A DNA stretch of 64,000 nt. Origin: Morella rubra (taxonomy: Eukaryota; Streptophyta; Magnoliopsida; Fagales; Myricaceae). The stretch's first letter is position 1. Each line of letters begins with the position of its first letter. The stretch lies in assembly GCA_003952965.2 (NCBI GenBank), contig CM025851.1:7295647-7359646 (forward strand), in the 5' to 3' direction. The position numbers were made by a program, and so were the translations under genes. Of this stretch, positions 36,401-46,202 are shown piece by piece. The notes beneath the pieces are model-generated. The model was not told where the DNA came from. It made no database searches and worked only from the letters and a program-made list of their open reading frames with translations.

Positions 36401-38909
36401 TCACCTTCAGAAACATTAAAAAGAAGCTAGCAGGAGGAAACAATCACTGTGACCTTGTAGTTTTCTTCTTGTCTCTCTTTTTTTCTCTGGTGATCTTATC
36501 CAAGTGACCTCTCCAGGGTAATTCAATTTAAACAAGAAAATCCCACAACATTATCCTCATCTATACATTCACTTTAAAATTTGACAGCCATTAAGAATTA
36601 ACCGTGGTACATTATTTATCAATGTAAAATCCCTGGATCTTCTTAAGATGAAAAATCTCGCCAGTCAACAAAACTAGATTGGACTGAACTCCACATTTAG
36701 ACAGAGAAGAGGAACTTCACAATCTAGGTTGCAACTGAACCCAAATTTTATCACGTCAGCATCCATAACACGGCACCAAAGGAGCCTTATCTATGACGAC
36801 CAATTTACCAGTTGCCAAGAAACCCATAGTTTTAGTGGTAGGAGTCTGATGAGGACCTGGGCCCTAGATCAAAAGACGCTTAAAGTTAGAGATATCCAAA
36901 TCCCTTCATTAAGTCTTCCACTTCGGTTCTCCTAACCAATGTGGGATCTCAACATTCCTCCATCCTTTGAAAAACGACATCATCATTGTTTGTGTCTCCC
37001 ACATGGTCTCTTTGGGGGGCTTTCACTGGACTTGGTCCTACCCGGCTTGTACCAAATCTATAGGGTCAAAGAAATGGGTTCATGCAAGCCACCACACAGT
37101 CCAGGAAGGACTTGCATGGGCCACCAATTGATGAAGATCTGGGCCCTAGAACAAAAGATGTATCCTAAAGTTAGAGTTATCCAACCCACTTATTAAGTCT
37201 TCCACTTAGGTTCTCCTAACCAATGTGGGATCTCATCAGAGTCACAACTTACCAAATATGTAGCCTTCTCGCAAAGGTAATATACCTTGCTGTTAAAATC
37301 ACTATTCCAGCCACTGAAATGGTAGATGTACTGCATGGACAAATGAGTATAACCACATGCCCCATGGTAGAAAAATATTACCTGTAACGAGAGAATACTG
37401 GCCACATTTACGCTTTCTGCACAGAGTACGGCAGGCATTTGTTTGTGTTTTTCCACGAAGTAAACTCACTTCATCATGAATGCACAATTGCTCCCGAGAT
37501 CCTAATACTACCATTTTGGGCCTGCATATATCAACTTGAAATTTTAGCAGAGCCACCTAAAGCAATAATAACACAAGCTCCAGCCTCAAAAGGACAATTT
37601 ATTCATTATTGAGCAAATAGGCCTCGTAAAGTACAAGCAAAAGATCAAGAGGAAAAACCTCTGTGATGATTTACCCAATCTCCAAAATCTAAACTAAGGA
37701 GTTAAATAGAACAACTCTGACCTGTAACAGGTTCTCTTCAATTCTTGAATTACTTGTCGAATCTGGCTGTGAGTGCGAGAGGTATAGATTATGGAGGGAA
37801 GATTTGAACGTCCAGACTGTGATGGTGAAACATCTGATTCGCTCCCTTCCTTCTGATTGCTCCTTACATTCATACCAGTCGAGAAACCGCCCAAACTCTT
37901 CCTCCAAGCCAGCGTGGCACATAGAAGACACAATGTCTTTCCAGTTCCGGTAGGGCTCTCCAACAGTGCATTGCATCTCTGCCACGTTATAATATTCACA
38001 TGCACATTGGATGCTCAGCAGATGCCACCGGAATTAACATCAATAATGATGAGAAATGATTACAATGTTTTATGGTTAGGTGTATAAATTTGATACAACT
38101 TGAGTCGAGTATAGTTGTTAGAGACACTATACAGCTTTCAAAGTGATGAAATACCTAGCTTTCAAAGACCAAAACAAGTAGAACATCTACAGCTTCAGTT
38201 ATTCCCTTAAATCAGGGTTAAATACTTACATTAAGAACAAGATTTGTAGAATATTGGATGGTATACACTAAGATGAATTTGAAATTTTCACCACCCAGAT
38301 ATACCACAGAATTTACTTGGGCTGTTTTTCTTCCTGGGGAGTAGTCCCTCACAAAAGGATTCCAGTTTTTATCATGCTTTAAGCTTGTTCTGTGAAAACG
38401 CCTATTTGAACCAAGATTTGGTGAGAAAACAAACCATTAGGACAAGGAGCAAACATTGTTCTGTGATAATTAGCTAAATGCAAAGGCATAATATATTTCA
38501 AATGCATCAGAAAGAGCAATAGCACACTATCAATGAGGCAAAGCCGAAATCAGCGAGTACCCAAATCCAAATCAACTAATAGCAACTTAGTCTAAATGCA
38601 TGCTTAGAAGCGTCTTAATCAACCGCATTCCCAACTTGAATATCATAAAAACCCCAAAGCTGCAGCCTTTCCCACCTTAAATCAATAAGCAATTTCAATT
38701 CTTCTTAAAAAGCACTCCGGCTTTTAAAGGACGTTACAAAGACAATTAGAAAACATAGCTTATAAACAGGAATTTAGAACCAAACTAAGTCGTCTCTGGA
38801 AGTTTACTTCTTGGAGAGACTGAATGACTTTTTCCATGTAGAGGAGCTGGCAATCGTAGGCCTCGAAGGGAAAATCCACATCGATGCCCCTGATCTTGTA
38901 CGTCGGCAT
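24433..38909 (-). CDS. RTEL1: RTEL1, XPD-like 5'-3' DNA helicase, 22 coding exons, about 1033 aa
   Basis: Phase-consistent exons: 38909-38808, 37978-37722, 37521-37382, 36264-36183, 35977-35830, 35618-35462, 35137-34854, 34716-34671, 34394-34253, 34176-34022, one of two duplicated pairs (33259-33168 + 33090-32992, or 32301-32210 + 32132-32034), 31929-31861, 30869-30783, 30088-30038, 29917-29802, 29008-28951, 28230-28125, 26500-26424, 26288-25671, 25198-25053, 24502-24433. Visible motifs: Walker A SPTGTGKT (42-49), iron-sulphur cluster cysteines (LCIH, NACRTLC, CPYY), the DEAH box (238-241), LTSGTLSP, and motif [16 protein letters not shown]. The C-terminal [20 protein letters not shown] block belongs to the RTEL1 harmonin-like region. 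The length is close to Arabidopsis RTEL1. RTEL1 dismantles D-loops, T-loops and G-quadruplexes at telomeres and during recombination. TRIM and MITE elements and an exon duplication occupy its introns. Confidence 0.93.
24624..24644 (+). repeat. Poly-G run of 21 in the last RTEL1 intron
   Basis: Twenty-one consecutive G (C on the RTEL1 coding strand) lie in the intron between exons 21 and 22, preceded by a purine-rich tract. Such runs are rare in AT-rich plant introns and can form G-quadruplexes. Confidence 0.9.
26513..26716 (-). repeat. Two 102-bp tandem units, in frame, upstream of RTEL1 exon 19
   Basis: Two almost identical 102-bp units (26513-26614 and 26615-26716) lie immediately 5' (in gene sense) of the exon at 26500-26424. 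They are part of one open frame of 133 codons (26807-26406) that runs into the exon in the same frame. Each unit encodes 34 residues beginning [17 protein letters not shown]. The acceptor TCTGCAG|CTAATG would normally exclude them. They may be intronic, or an extended 5' form of exon 19. Confidence 0.8.
28286..28930. mobile_element. MITE/MULE-like element with about 120-bp terminal inverted repeats in RTEL1 intron
   Basis: The left arm starts AAGGGAAAAATGTACACTAC. The right arm, read in reverse complement, starts AAGGAATAAAATGTAAATTAC. Both arms contain TGCTTTAAAAATTTTGATTT, GGAATCAAGGCC and an AACGGRTGAC block. The interior is non-coding, with a GC-rich stretch near 28670-28790. The pentamer ATTTT precedes the left end and follows the right end, but the true target duplication is unresolved. 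The right end is about 20 bp from exon 17. Confidence 0.75.
31981..33555. repeat. 617-bp direct duplication inside RTEL1 carrying two coding exons
   Basis: Bases 31981-32597 and 32939-33555 match at every position I compared, offset by 958 bp. Each copy holds the exon coding [10 protein letters not shown]...GCWKNT (copy A 32301-32210; copy B 33259-33168) and the exon [11 protein letters not shown]...FPLSIE (copy A 32132-32034; copy B 33090-32992), with intact splice sites. Outside the identical core the copies stay recognisable but are full of small deletions. On the left this includes a shortened relict of the next exon (32907-32861). On the right the copy A flank at 32598-32640 is a condensed version of 33556-33645. 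Confidence 0.92.
32861..32907 (-). pseudogene. RTEL1: Decayed duplicate of RTEL1 exon 13
   Basis: It corresponds to the 69-bp exon at 31929-31861 ([23 protein letters not shown], the segment just before motif V) but has lost 22 bp in several small deletions. It keeps the start GACTATAT, the middle AAGGATACTTCAGC and the end GGGGGAAG|GTAC. At 47 bp it is out of frame, so it cannot replace the intact exon. Its splice borders still look usable, which would make accidental inclusion harmful. Confidence 0.75.
36847..37238 (-). mobile_element. TRIM-like mini LTR retrotransposon in RTEL1 intron 3
   Basis: The direct repeats 36847-36954 and 37129-37238 share TGATGARGAYCTGGGCCCTAGA, AAGTCTTCCACTT and CCTAACCAATGTGGGATCTCA. 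They are flanked by the perfect 5-bp duplication GAGTC (36842-36846 and 37239-37243). Read on the minus strand, the LTR contains the TCCCACATTGG block common in plant TRIMs, and a purine tract (AAAGGATGGAGGAA) precedes the 3' LTR, which fixes the orientation. The internal segment is 174 bp and non-coding. The element is in the sense orientation of RTEL1. Confidence 0.85.
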
Positions 38910-39599
38910 TTTTTGACTTCCTGTTGGATTCCGGCAAAATCAGGAAATTGAGATGAAGGACGTTTTTTCCTTTCAAAGCCTAGACACTGAGAGTAGCTGA
39001 GAATGTCAGAAAGGGTGCGTATTTTCCCGCCAGATTGTTGAGTACGTAGAGAGTCAAAGAGACACATACAAACGACGCCGTTTGACAAGCAAAATACTGA
39101 TAACAGACAAACATGTAACGAAACAGCTTTTAAACTTCGGAAAGCGACAAAACCCACTTTAACATTCCCTACCAACAAACTGCTACATAGCGTATTAGCC
39201 TAAGGGACAGGAGAGGCGGTGGTCATTGAGGACCAAATTTGTTAAAATTTTGAATTATCTATATTTGTATTCAAAAAATTTGGATGGATTTTTTTTTAAA
39301 ATATTTTAGGTTTACAAACACTAATGATACGATCTAAATGTGATAAATTTAGGCTTAAAAGACAATCTTATATAAAATCAACACTCAATAAACAAAAAAA
39401 TAGAGATATTTAAATAGGAAAAATTAGTGGATAAGGTTTTGAGATTCCTCTAAACATCTGTACACAAGTTATTAAAATTATGTCATATCCAATTATTTTT
39501 AAGTACATCCAAGCTTTATTATTTCTTCTATATTTATTTGTCTTTTGAGATTCGAGTGATGATAGATAGTTGAATATAGTTAAATCATTTTTAGATTAA
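38910..39599. other. RTEL1 promoter side of the RTEL1-Hsp70-15 spacer
   Basis: This lies immediately upstream of the RTEL1 start codon. The palindrome AAACGACGCCGTTT (about 39071), a 14-mer frequent in plant promoters, is present. The sequence becomes AT-rich beyond about 39230. No gene is seen. Confidence 0.5.
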
Positions 39600-39977
39600 G
39601 GGTTAAAAACTTTTTTCATTTATGAGTTTTACACCATTTTAAAAAAATAGTTATCAAGTTTTCAATATGATGACCAATAGTCCTTAAATTTTGTAGTTTT
39701 GTAAAAAAAAAAAGAAGTTATTTTAAGTCAAGTAACTTAAGAATGATACACGTCAAGACCAATCAGGCTTCGACACGTGCATACTTTTTCAATCAGATTT
39801 TATCACATGGCTAACATTCTAGATCTAACGTGTATGACTTATGAGGTGACTGCATTTGAGGCTAGTGGAAGGAGACGAAAACATCGTATCTAAGGACTGC
39901 TAGTGATTAAAGTGAAAATTTGATGACTATTTTTTAAAAGGGTGTAAAACTCAGGGACTGAAAAAGTCTTTAACCCC
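39600..39977. mobile_element. MITE with about 95-bp inverted repeats and 8-bp target duplication
   Basis: The left arm starts GGGTTAAAAACTTTTTTCA and the right arm in reverse complement starts GGGGTTAAAGACTTTTTCAG. Both continue through GAGTTTTACACC, TTTTAAAAAA, ATAGTYATCAA and an AGTCCTTA block. TAGATTAA flanks both ends (39592-39599 and 39978-39985). The element is non-coding, 378 bp, in the spacer between RTEL1 and Hsp70-15. The 8-bp duplication would fit hAT; with one mismatch a 9-bp MULE-type duplication is also possible. Confidence 0.8.
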
Positions 39978-40083
39978 TAGATTAACCGTGTTAATAACTA
40001 TTTGTTAGTGAGATACAAATTATAAAAGCTTATTTTTTTAATATTACTAACATGTTGATTCTATATTTTATAGATTGTGGTTT

Positions 40084-40278
40084 AATGGCTATGGAGATAT
40101 TTGAGGGCAAAAATTTTGGGCTCTCAAAATTTTTACCACAATAAAATAACTCTTCCATCTTTCAATTAAATCATCACTTTTTACTCTAAATAAAAATATA
40201 AAAAAATTCATTCAAATCATAACTTTCATCACTTTTTCACTAACTATAATATCTAAAATTTTAACAATCAAACACCAT
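40084..40278 (-). mobile_element. MITE family A copy
   Basis: In reverse complement it starts ATGGTGTTTGATTGTTAAAA and ends AAAATTTTGAGAGCCCAAAA. It aligns throughout with 10843-11024. It lies between RTEL1 and Hsp70-15 and is non-coding. Confidence 0.65.
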
Positions 40279-40370
40279 AATATATTACTTACCAATGCAA
40301 AGTAATGAAGTAATGCTTGGGGTGAGTAGGCCTAGAATGAGCCCAAGTAACACCGTTGAATTCTTATGAC

Positions 40371-40548
40371 TATGTTTAGTTTGGTCTTAAAAAAATTTCA
40401 AAATTTTTCCTAATCACTTTTTTCATCAATTACAATAACTTTTACAAACTCTAATAATTTTTAATAAATATTTTACGAATACCAAAAGAATCTATACTAC
40501 CTCAAAAAATATAAACACAAAAGATATTTTCAAAACCAAATTAAACAT
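40371..40548. mobile_element. MITE family B copy
   Basis: It begins TATGTTTAGTTTGG and ends CAAATTAAACAT. It aligns with 15338-15516 across its length. It is only about 90 bp from the family A copy at 40084-40278 and about 100 bp from the Hsp70-15 promoter repeat. Confidence 0.65.
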
Positions 40549-40647
40549 GGCATATGTTTCCATCAATATAAGCCCACAACGAGCCCATTTCGGGTCAATA
40601 ACGGAACGAAGCCCTAGGTAGAGGCCCACAAAACCCAGTCCAGTAAC

Positions 40648-40727
40648 GAGATGCATTTTCCAATCTCACTGTGCAAGTCTCCTCGTAGAGATGCATTTTC
40701 CAATCTCACTGTGCACGTCTCCTCGTA
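40648..40727 (+). repeat. Two 40-bp tandem units in the Hsp70-15 promoter
   Basis: The unit GAGATGCATTTTCCAATCTC followed by ACTGTGCAMGTCTCCTCGTA occurs twice back to back, with a single A/C difference. The second unit reads GTGCACGTCTCC and so contains an ACGT core absent from the first. The pair sits immediately upstream of the heat-shock element. Confidence 0.9.
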
Positions 40728-40732
40728 GATCT

Positions 40733-40745
40733 TTCTAGAAGCTCC
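40733..40745 (+). promoter_or_regulatory. Heat-shock element of Hsp70-15
   Basis: TTCTAGAAGCTCC is a three-pentamer HSE (TTCnnGAAnnTTC) with one mismatch in the last pentamer. It lies about 80 bp upstream of a TATA box, the usual position for heat-shock factor binding in plant Hsp genes. Confidence 0.65.
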
Positions 40746-40816
40746 GAGTATCTCTCTGGACGCCTCTAGGACCACTGAAAGTCGAAACTCCCACCTCGCA
40801 ACTCTCCCTTCTCTTT

Positions 40817-40823
40817 TATAAAA
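40817..40823 (+). promoter_or_regulatory. Probable TATA box of Hsp70-15
   Basis: TATAAAA lies 84 bp downstream of the heat-shock element and upstream of a pyrimidine-rich 5' leader. The adjoining (AT)n repeat could also be read as TATA, so the transcription start cannot be fixed from sequence. Confidence 0.5.
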
Positions 40824-40839
40824 AGAGAATGCCAATAAC

Positions 40840-40841
<2 letters not shown>

Positions 40842-40879
<38 letters not shown>
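40842..40879 (+). repeat. (TA)n microsatellite, about 19 units
   Basis: A pure TA dinucleotide run of about 38 bp sits just after the probable TATA box. It therefore falls in the 5' leader or core promoter of Hsp70-15, where length variation could affect expression. Confidence 0.95.
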
Positions 40880-40882
<3 letters not shown>

Positions 40883-42059
40883 GAAATTAGAAAAACAGAA
40901 ACTCGAAAATTCCACACAAAGCCCTTGGCCTCTTCTCGGCGGCTCGAGCCCTTATTAAGTATCTCACTCCTGGCGACTTCCTCTCTTCTCGTAAAAAGCC
41001 TTACGGTGTTTTAGAGAGTTCCAGAAACCCTCCAACCTCGCTCTGTGCCTCTCTCTCTCTCTCCATCTGTTCGTTGGATCAGTGTGAAGGTACAGTCTCA
41101 AACTCTAGCCGAAAACTGCATAGGTTTCAGATTCAGATATCATTGTCTCTCTCTCTCTACCGAAAGGGAAACTTTAGATCTGGGAATTTAGCTCTATAGA
41201 TTCGGTCATTTCCCGGTGAGGAATTGTTCGGTGTCCGATGAATTGGCTGCGATTCAAGCTTTCTCTGTTTGGATTCGATTTTTCTGATATTTTAAGGCCA
41301 TCTGTTTGTTTTTCCTCTTGCTATTTACTGCTGAGCATCTATGGTATCCATGGATTTCTGATGTGCAAATGACGGTATTACTTTGATGAGCTATTTGATT
41401 CATATTATATATGAGATTTGTGCCAGCGTTAAATGTGGGCTAGATTTGATCTTTTAAAGTTCGTTGGTTACGGGTTTGGTCTTGGAGCTGGTCCAACATT
41501 GAAGGCTCATAACTTAGTTTGTAAAGATTGCCAATGATAATGGCCATTGCATGCTTGCGTATATAATTCCTTTGTATGAATTGGATTAGATATGCTAGTG
41601 TTGAGCTTATTGCTGGTTCTGTGGTTAGGCTGCCATAGGTGCCTGCCATTGGGTCCATTTCTGCATTTCGCCCAACCAGGGCTCCATGTCTATCCCCACT
41701 TGTCTCTCAGTTGTCTGATCTTCATGATGTAAATCCTCAGAAATTTTTGTCTTAGACTGGTGGTTTGAGTATTCTCGTGCATTGATAATGTTATAATTCC
41801 TTGAAGATAATCAGATTATGTTCTCATTAGGTGTCACATCAAGCTTTAGTTCAGGTGTTTCAATGTTTGTCCTCAGAACTCTCGCATTTTCCTGATTATG
41901 TGCTTTCATTTTTATTTTATTTTTTTGGTCTGGGGAGAAGAGAGGGGCGCGGGGGATTAATTTGTACTGATTGCGTTTCCGCTATGTTGCTTTTCAGATT
42001 TCCCTTACGTTGTCAGCTGGACTAATTGTAAGTGATATATCGGTCTATTGTTTGCAAAG

Positions 42060-45000
42060 ATGAGCGTAGTTGGTTTTGATTTTGGCAATGAGAGCGGCAT
42101 AGTAGCTGTTGCAAGGCAGAGAGGGATTGATGTTGTGCTCAACGATGAGTCCAAGCGTGAGACTCCAGCTATTGTGTGTTTTGGTGAGAAGCAAAGGTTC
42201 ATTGGGACAGCAGGTGCTGCTTCAACCATGATGAACCCAAAGAATGCCATCTCTCAGATTAAGAGGTTGATTGGTCGGCAATTCAATGATCCCGAATTGC
42301 AGAGGGATCTCAAGTCCTTACCTTTCACTGTCACTGAAGGACCTGACGGATATCCTCTTATTCATGCACGTTATCTGGGAGAAGTAAAGACATTTACACC
42401 CACTCAAGTTTTGGGAATGGTGTTTTCAAATCTGAAGACCATTGCTGAGAAGAATTTGAACACGGCTGTTGTTGATTGCTGCATTGGGATTCCTGTTTAT
42501 TTCACCGATCTTCAAAGAAGGGCTGTTTTGGATGCAGCCACAATTGCGGGCTTGCACCCACTCCGCTTGCTTCATGAAACTACGGCAACAGCCTTGGCTT
42601 ATGGTATTTATAAGACAGATTTACCTGAAAATGATCAATTGAATGTTGCCTTCGTCGATATTGGACACGCAAGCATGCAAGTTTGCATTGCTGGCTTTAA
42701 AAAGGGGCAGCTGAAAGTATTAGCTCACTCATTTGATCGGTCTCTGGGTGGTAGGGATTTTGACGAAGTGCTATTCCACCACTTTGCTGCAAAATTTCGA
42801 GACGAGTATAAGATTGATGTTCTTCAGAATGCAAGGGCTTGCCTTAGGCTTCGGGCTGCCTGTGAGAAGCTGAAGAAGGTGCTTAGTGCAAATCCTGAGG
42901 CACCTTTGAATATAGAGTGCTTAATGGATGAGAAGGATGTTAGAGGTTTCATTAAGCGGGAGGAGTTTGAGCAAATCAGCATTCCTATATTGGAACGCGT
43001 CAAGAGACCTTTGGAGAAGGCTCTTGCGGATGCTGATCTGGCCATTGAAAATGTCCATACAGTTGAGGTCGTGGGTTCTGGTTCTCGTGTTCCTGCTGTA
43101 ATCAAGATATTGACAGAGTTCTTCAAAAAGGAGCCTAGGCGCACAATGAATGCAAGTGAGTGTGTTGCAAGGGGATGTGCTTTGGAATGTGCCATTCTTA
43201 GCCCAACATTTAAAGTACGAGAGTTTCAGGTAAATTCCGTTATTGAATGGTTTACTTTCTGGAATGATATAGGCCTTGGGTTTACTCAAGTTTGCAGACT
43301 TGAGGAATTATAGTTGTTCATTTATGGATTTTCCTCATTCTGTAGTCAATTGTTTGTGGGCAGCAAAATCTAGAGTAAGGATTGCTTGTTATTTGTCCTC
43401 TTTCCCTCTCTGCTCTGTTCCGTGTCTTGTGTTGGCACTATTAGTCTGGCAGTCTCAATATCATCTCACATGATAAATTAATGTGTGCTAGGGTTCACAC
43501 CTGACCAATTTGTGCTTTTCAAAGCCTTAAGGCTTTACGAGCGCTGTCTCATGGTTTAATCCAAGTACCTGTAACCTCCTGCTGTGGGTGCACTTGCTGA
43601 AGTAGTAGGTGTTACTCAAAATCCTATTTGCAACTGATATATTGTGTTTACTCTTGATTTGAAGGTCAACGACAGCTTCCCATTCTCAATCTCCTTGTCA
43701 TGGAAAGGTGCTGCCCCAGACGCTCAGAACGGGACAGCAGAAAATCAACAGAGTAGTGTTGTGTTCCCCAAGGGAAATCCTATTCCGAGTGTGAAGATGC
43801 TGACATTCTACAGAACGGGCACATTCTCTGTTGATATGCAATATGCTGATGTGAGCGAATTGCAAGCACCTGCGAAGATTAGTACATATACGGTAATGTT
43901 GCCAGGCAGTATCCACGTTAAAAAAGCTTAAATTCAAATAGTTTAGGCAGACTGCAGCTTGTCATTATTCTATTTTCTTCTGTTACCAATCCAGTTCCAT
44001 GATGTGCCTCATGCAGATTGGTCCTTTCCAATGTACCAAAAGCGAGCGTGCCAAAGTCAGGGTGAAAACTCGCCTGAATCTGCATGGAATTGTCTCTGTT
44101 GAGTCAGCAACTGTAAGTTGTCAAAGCTTCTATTGACTCTCATTCTGGTGGGCAATGTTGTATTGAACTCCTCAATAATTTTTTTTTTGTTGTTTCAGCT
44201 ACTGGAAGAGGAAGAACTTGAAGTTCCAGTCTCAAAAGAGCCAGCAAAGGAAGATGCTAAGATGGATACTGATGAAGCTCACAATGATGCTGCTGCCCCA
44301 AGCTTCAGTGAAACTGATATCAATATGCAAGATGCTAAGGGCACTGCTGATGCTTCCGGCGTTGAAAATGGCATTCCTGACTTGGGAGACAAGACTGTGC
44401 AGATGGAAACAGACCCTAAGGTAGTAATCATGCATAGAATGATTTAATCAGTGTATGTTTTTTTATGTGATGCTGCTATCCTTGAGTTTCTAACAAAAGA
44501 GGAATCTCGTAGTTAATTCTTATCTGCATTTACTTGTAATATTGTCCATGATTTGGTAGAGCTACCGCAAGGTTGCTATCTGTCAGGGATGATAAAGCAG
44601 GATGTGTAAGACGGAGTCTGACACACTTTTTGAATGCTAGTAGTTTGTAATACAAGTAGCCCAATTCCTGTTGGAGACCTTTTCTTGTCCATATACAGAC
44701 CTCATGCGTGTTCTGATGGAGTGCGTGATGTAATGTGTTGTGTTACTTAAGTGATGTTCGGTTGCAAAAAAATCCTTCAAATGTAGAAAATTTGATAGTG
44801 GTGTGAATATTTAGGTAGATTGGAGTTTTATTGGTGTTTGTAAAAGGTTGTTGAAATTTTTAAAGATATTTGATTGTAAATTGATTTTTATTGAAATTTG
44901 TAAAAAGATGTAGAGAGAGATCATTTGGATATTTTTTTTTCAAAGCAAAAGTATTGGAGTTTGGTGAAAAATATGGAGAAAGAAGATTTAATAGAATTTT

Positions 45001-46161
45001 TCTGGAAAAGTTATTGTAAAGATGTTGGAGTTTGTGTTGAATTTTTAAGAGATTTTGTATGTTTGGTTGTGAAATTTTTTTTTTTTGCTAAAAAAATTTA
45101 GCTATAGAGGTATTTTTTTGGGGTATCCGAACGTCACCAAGGACTTTTAGTATTGAATCCTGTTTCTTGCATCCTCGCTCTGTGGAGCTCTCACTTAACT
45201 GCTAACATGCTTATTCAAGCGGTTCCAATTTCTGCTCCCTAGAGACAAAGTTGGCGTGATACCTTTTTATTCCTAACATGATGATTTTCATGTCTCTGCT
45301 CCGATGTCATCTGAATTAAATGTGGGTTCTTGGTATGCAGGTTGAGGCTCCAAAGAAGAAAGTTAAGAAAACTAACATTCCCGTGTCAGAGTTGGTTTAT
45401 GGAGGAATGGTTCCGGCTGATGTGCAAAAGGCCATAGAGAAAGAATTTGAAATGGCTTTGCAAGATCGAGTTATGGAAGAGACAAAAGACAGGAAGAATG
45501 CTGTCGAGGCTTATGTCTATGAAATGAGGAACAAGGTAGATGTGTGTTATTTGTATATTCAGTACCACTAAGCTTTTAGTTCAGGACTTCCAAACTAATA
45601 CTTCTTTGTTTATTTCTCCAGCTAAGTGACAAATATCAAGAATTTGTCACTGATTCCGAGAGAGAGGAGTTTGTTTCAAAACTTCAGGTGGTTGAAGATT
45701 GGTTGTATGAAGAAGGTGAGGATGAAACCAAAGGTGTTTACATTGCCAAGCTTGAGGAGCTCAAGAAGGTAAGGTTTTCAAGAAATGGCCACTTCCCTCC
45801 CGTCTTTCACCTTTCCTCCCACTCAACAAATGCACGAACTCATACACACTAAAGACAGTGATGCACAAAGAAGAAAAGTGCTCAGTGGTTTTGATATTAA
45901 GTCAGAAGTTTAATGAAGATGTGAAAACTTTGCAGCAAGGTGATCCTGTTGAGGAGCGGTACAAAGAGCATGTGAACAGGGGGGCTGTAATTGATCAACT
46001 TATTCATTGTATCAATAGCTACAGAGAAGCAGCAGTAGCAAATGATCCCAAATTTGATCACATTGACATCACTGAGAAAGAGAAGGTAACAGCTTTTCTG
46101 ATCTTGTGTCCGCATTCCCCTCCCTTCTCTCTCCTCCTATTCCTTTTTCCTTTTTCGACTC

Positions 46162-46202
<41 letters not shown>

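Noticed and set aside
42048..42059. Hsp70-15 start at 42048
   Set aside because: The codon is TTG; family alignment and the ATG at 42060 (MSVVGFD) fix the start.
46161..46202. CRISPR-like repetition
   Set aside because: A dinucleotide microsatellite; no repeat-spacer architecture anywhere in this eukaryotic window.
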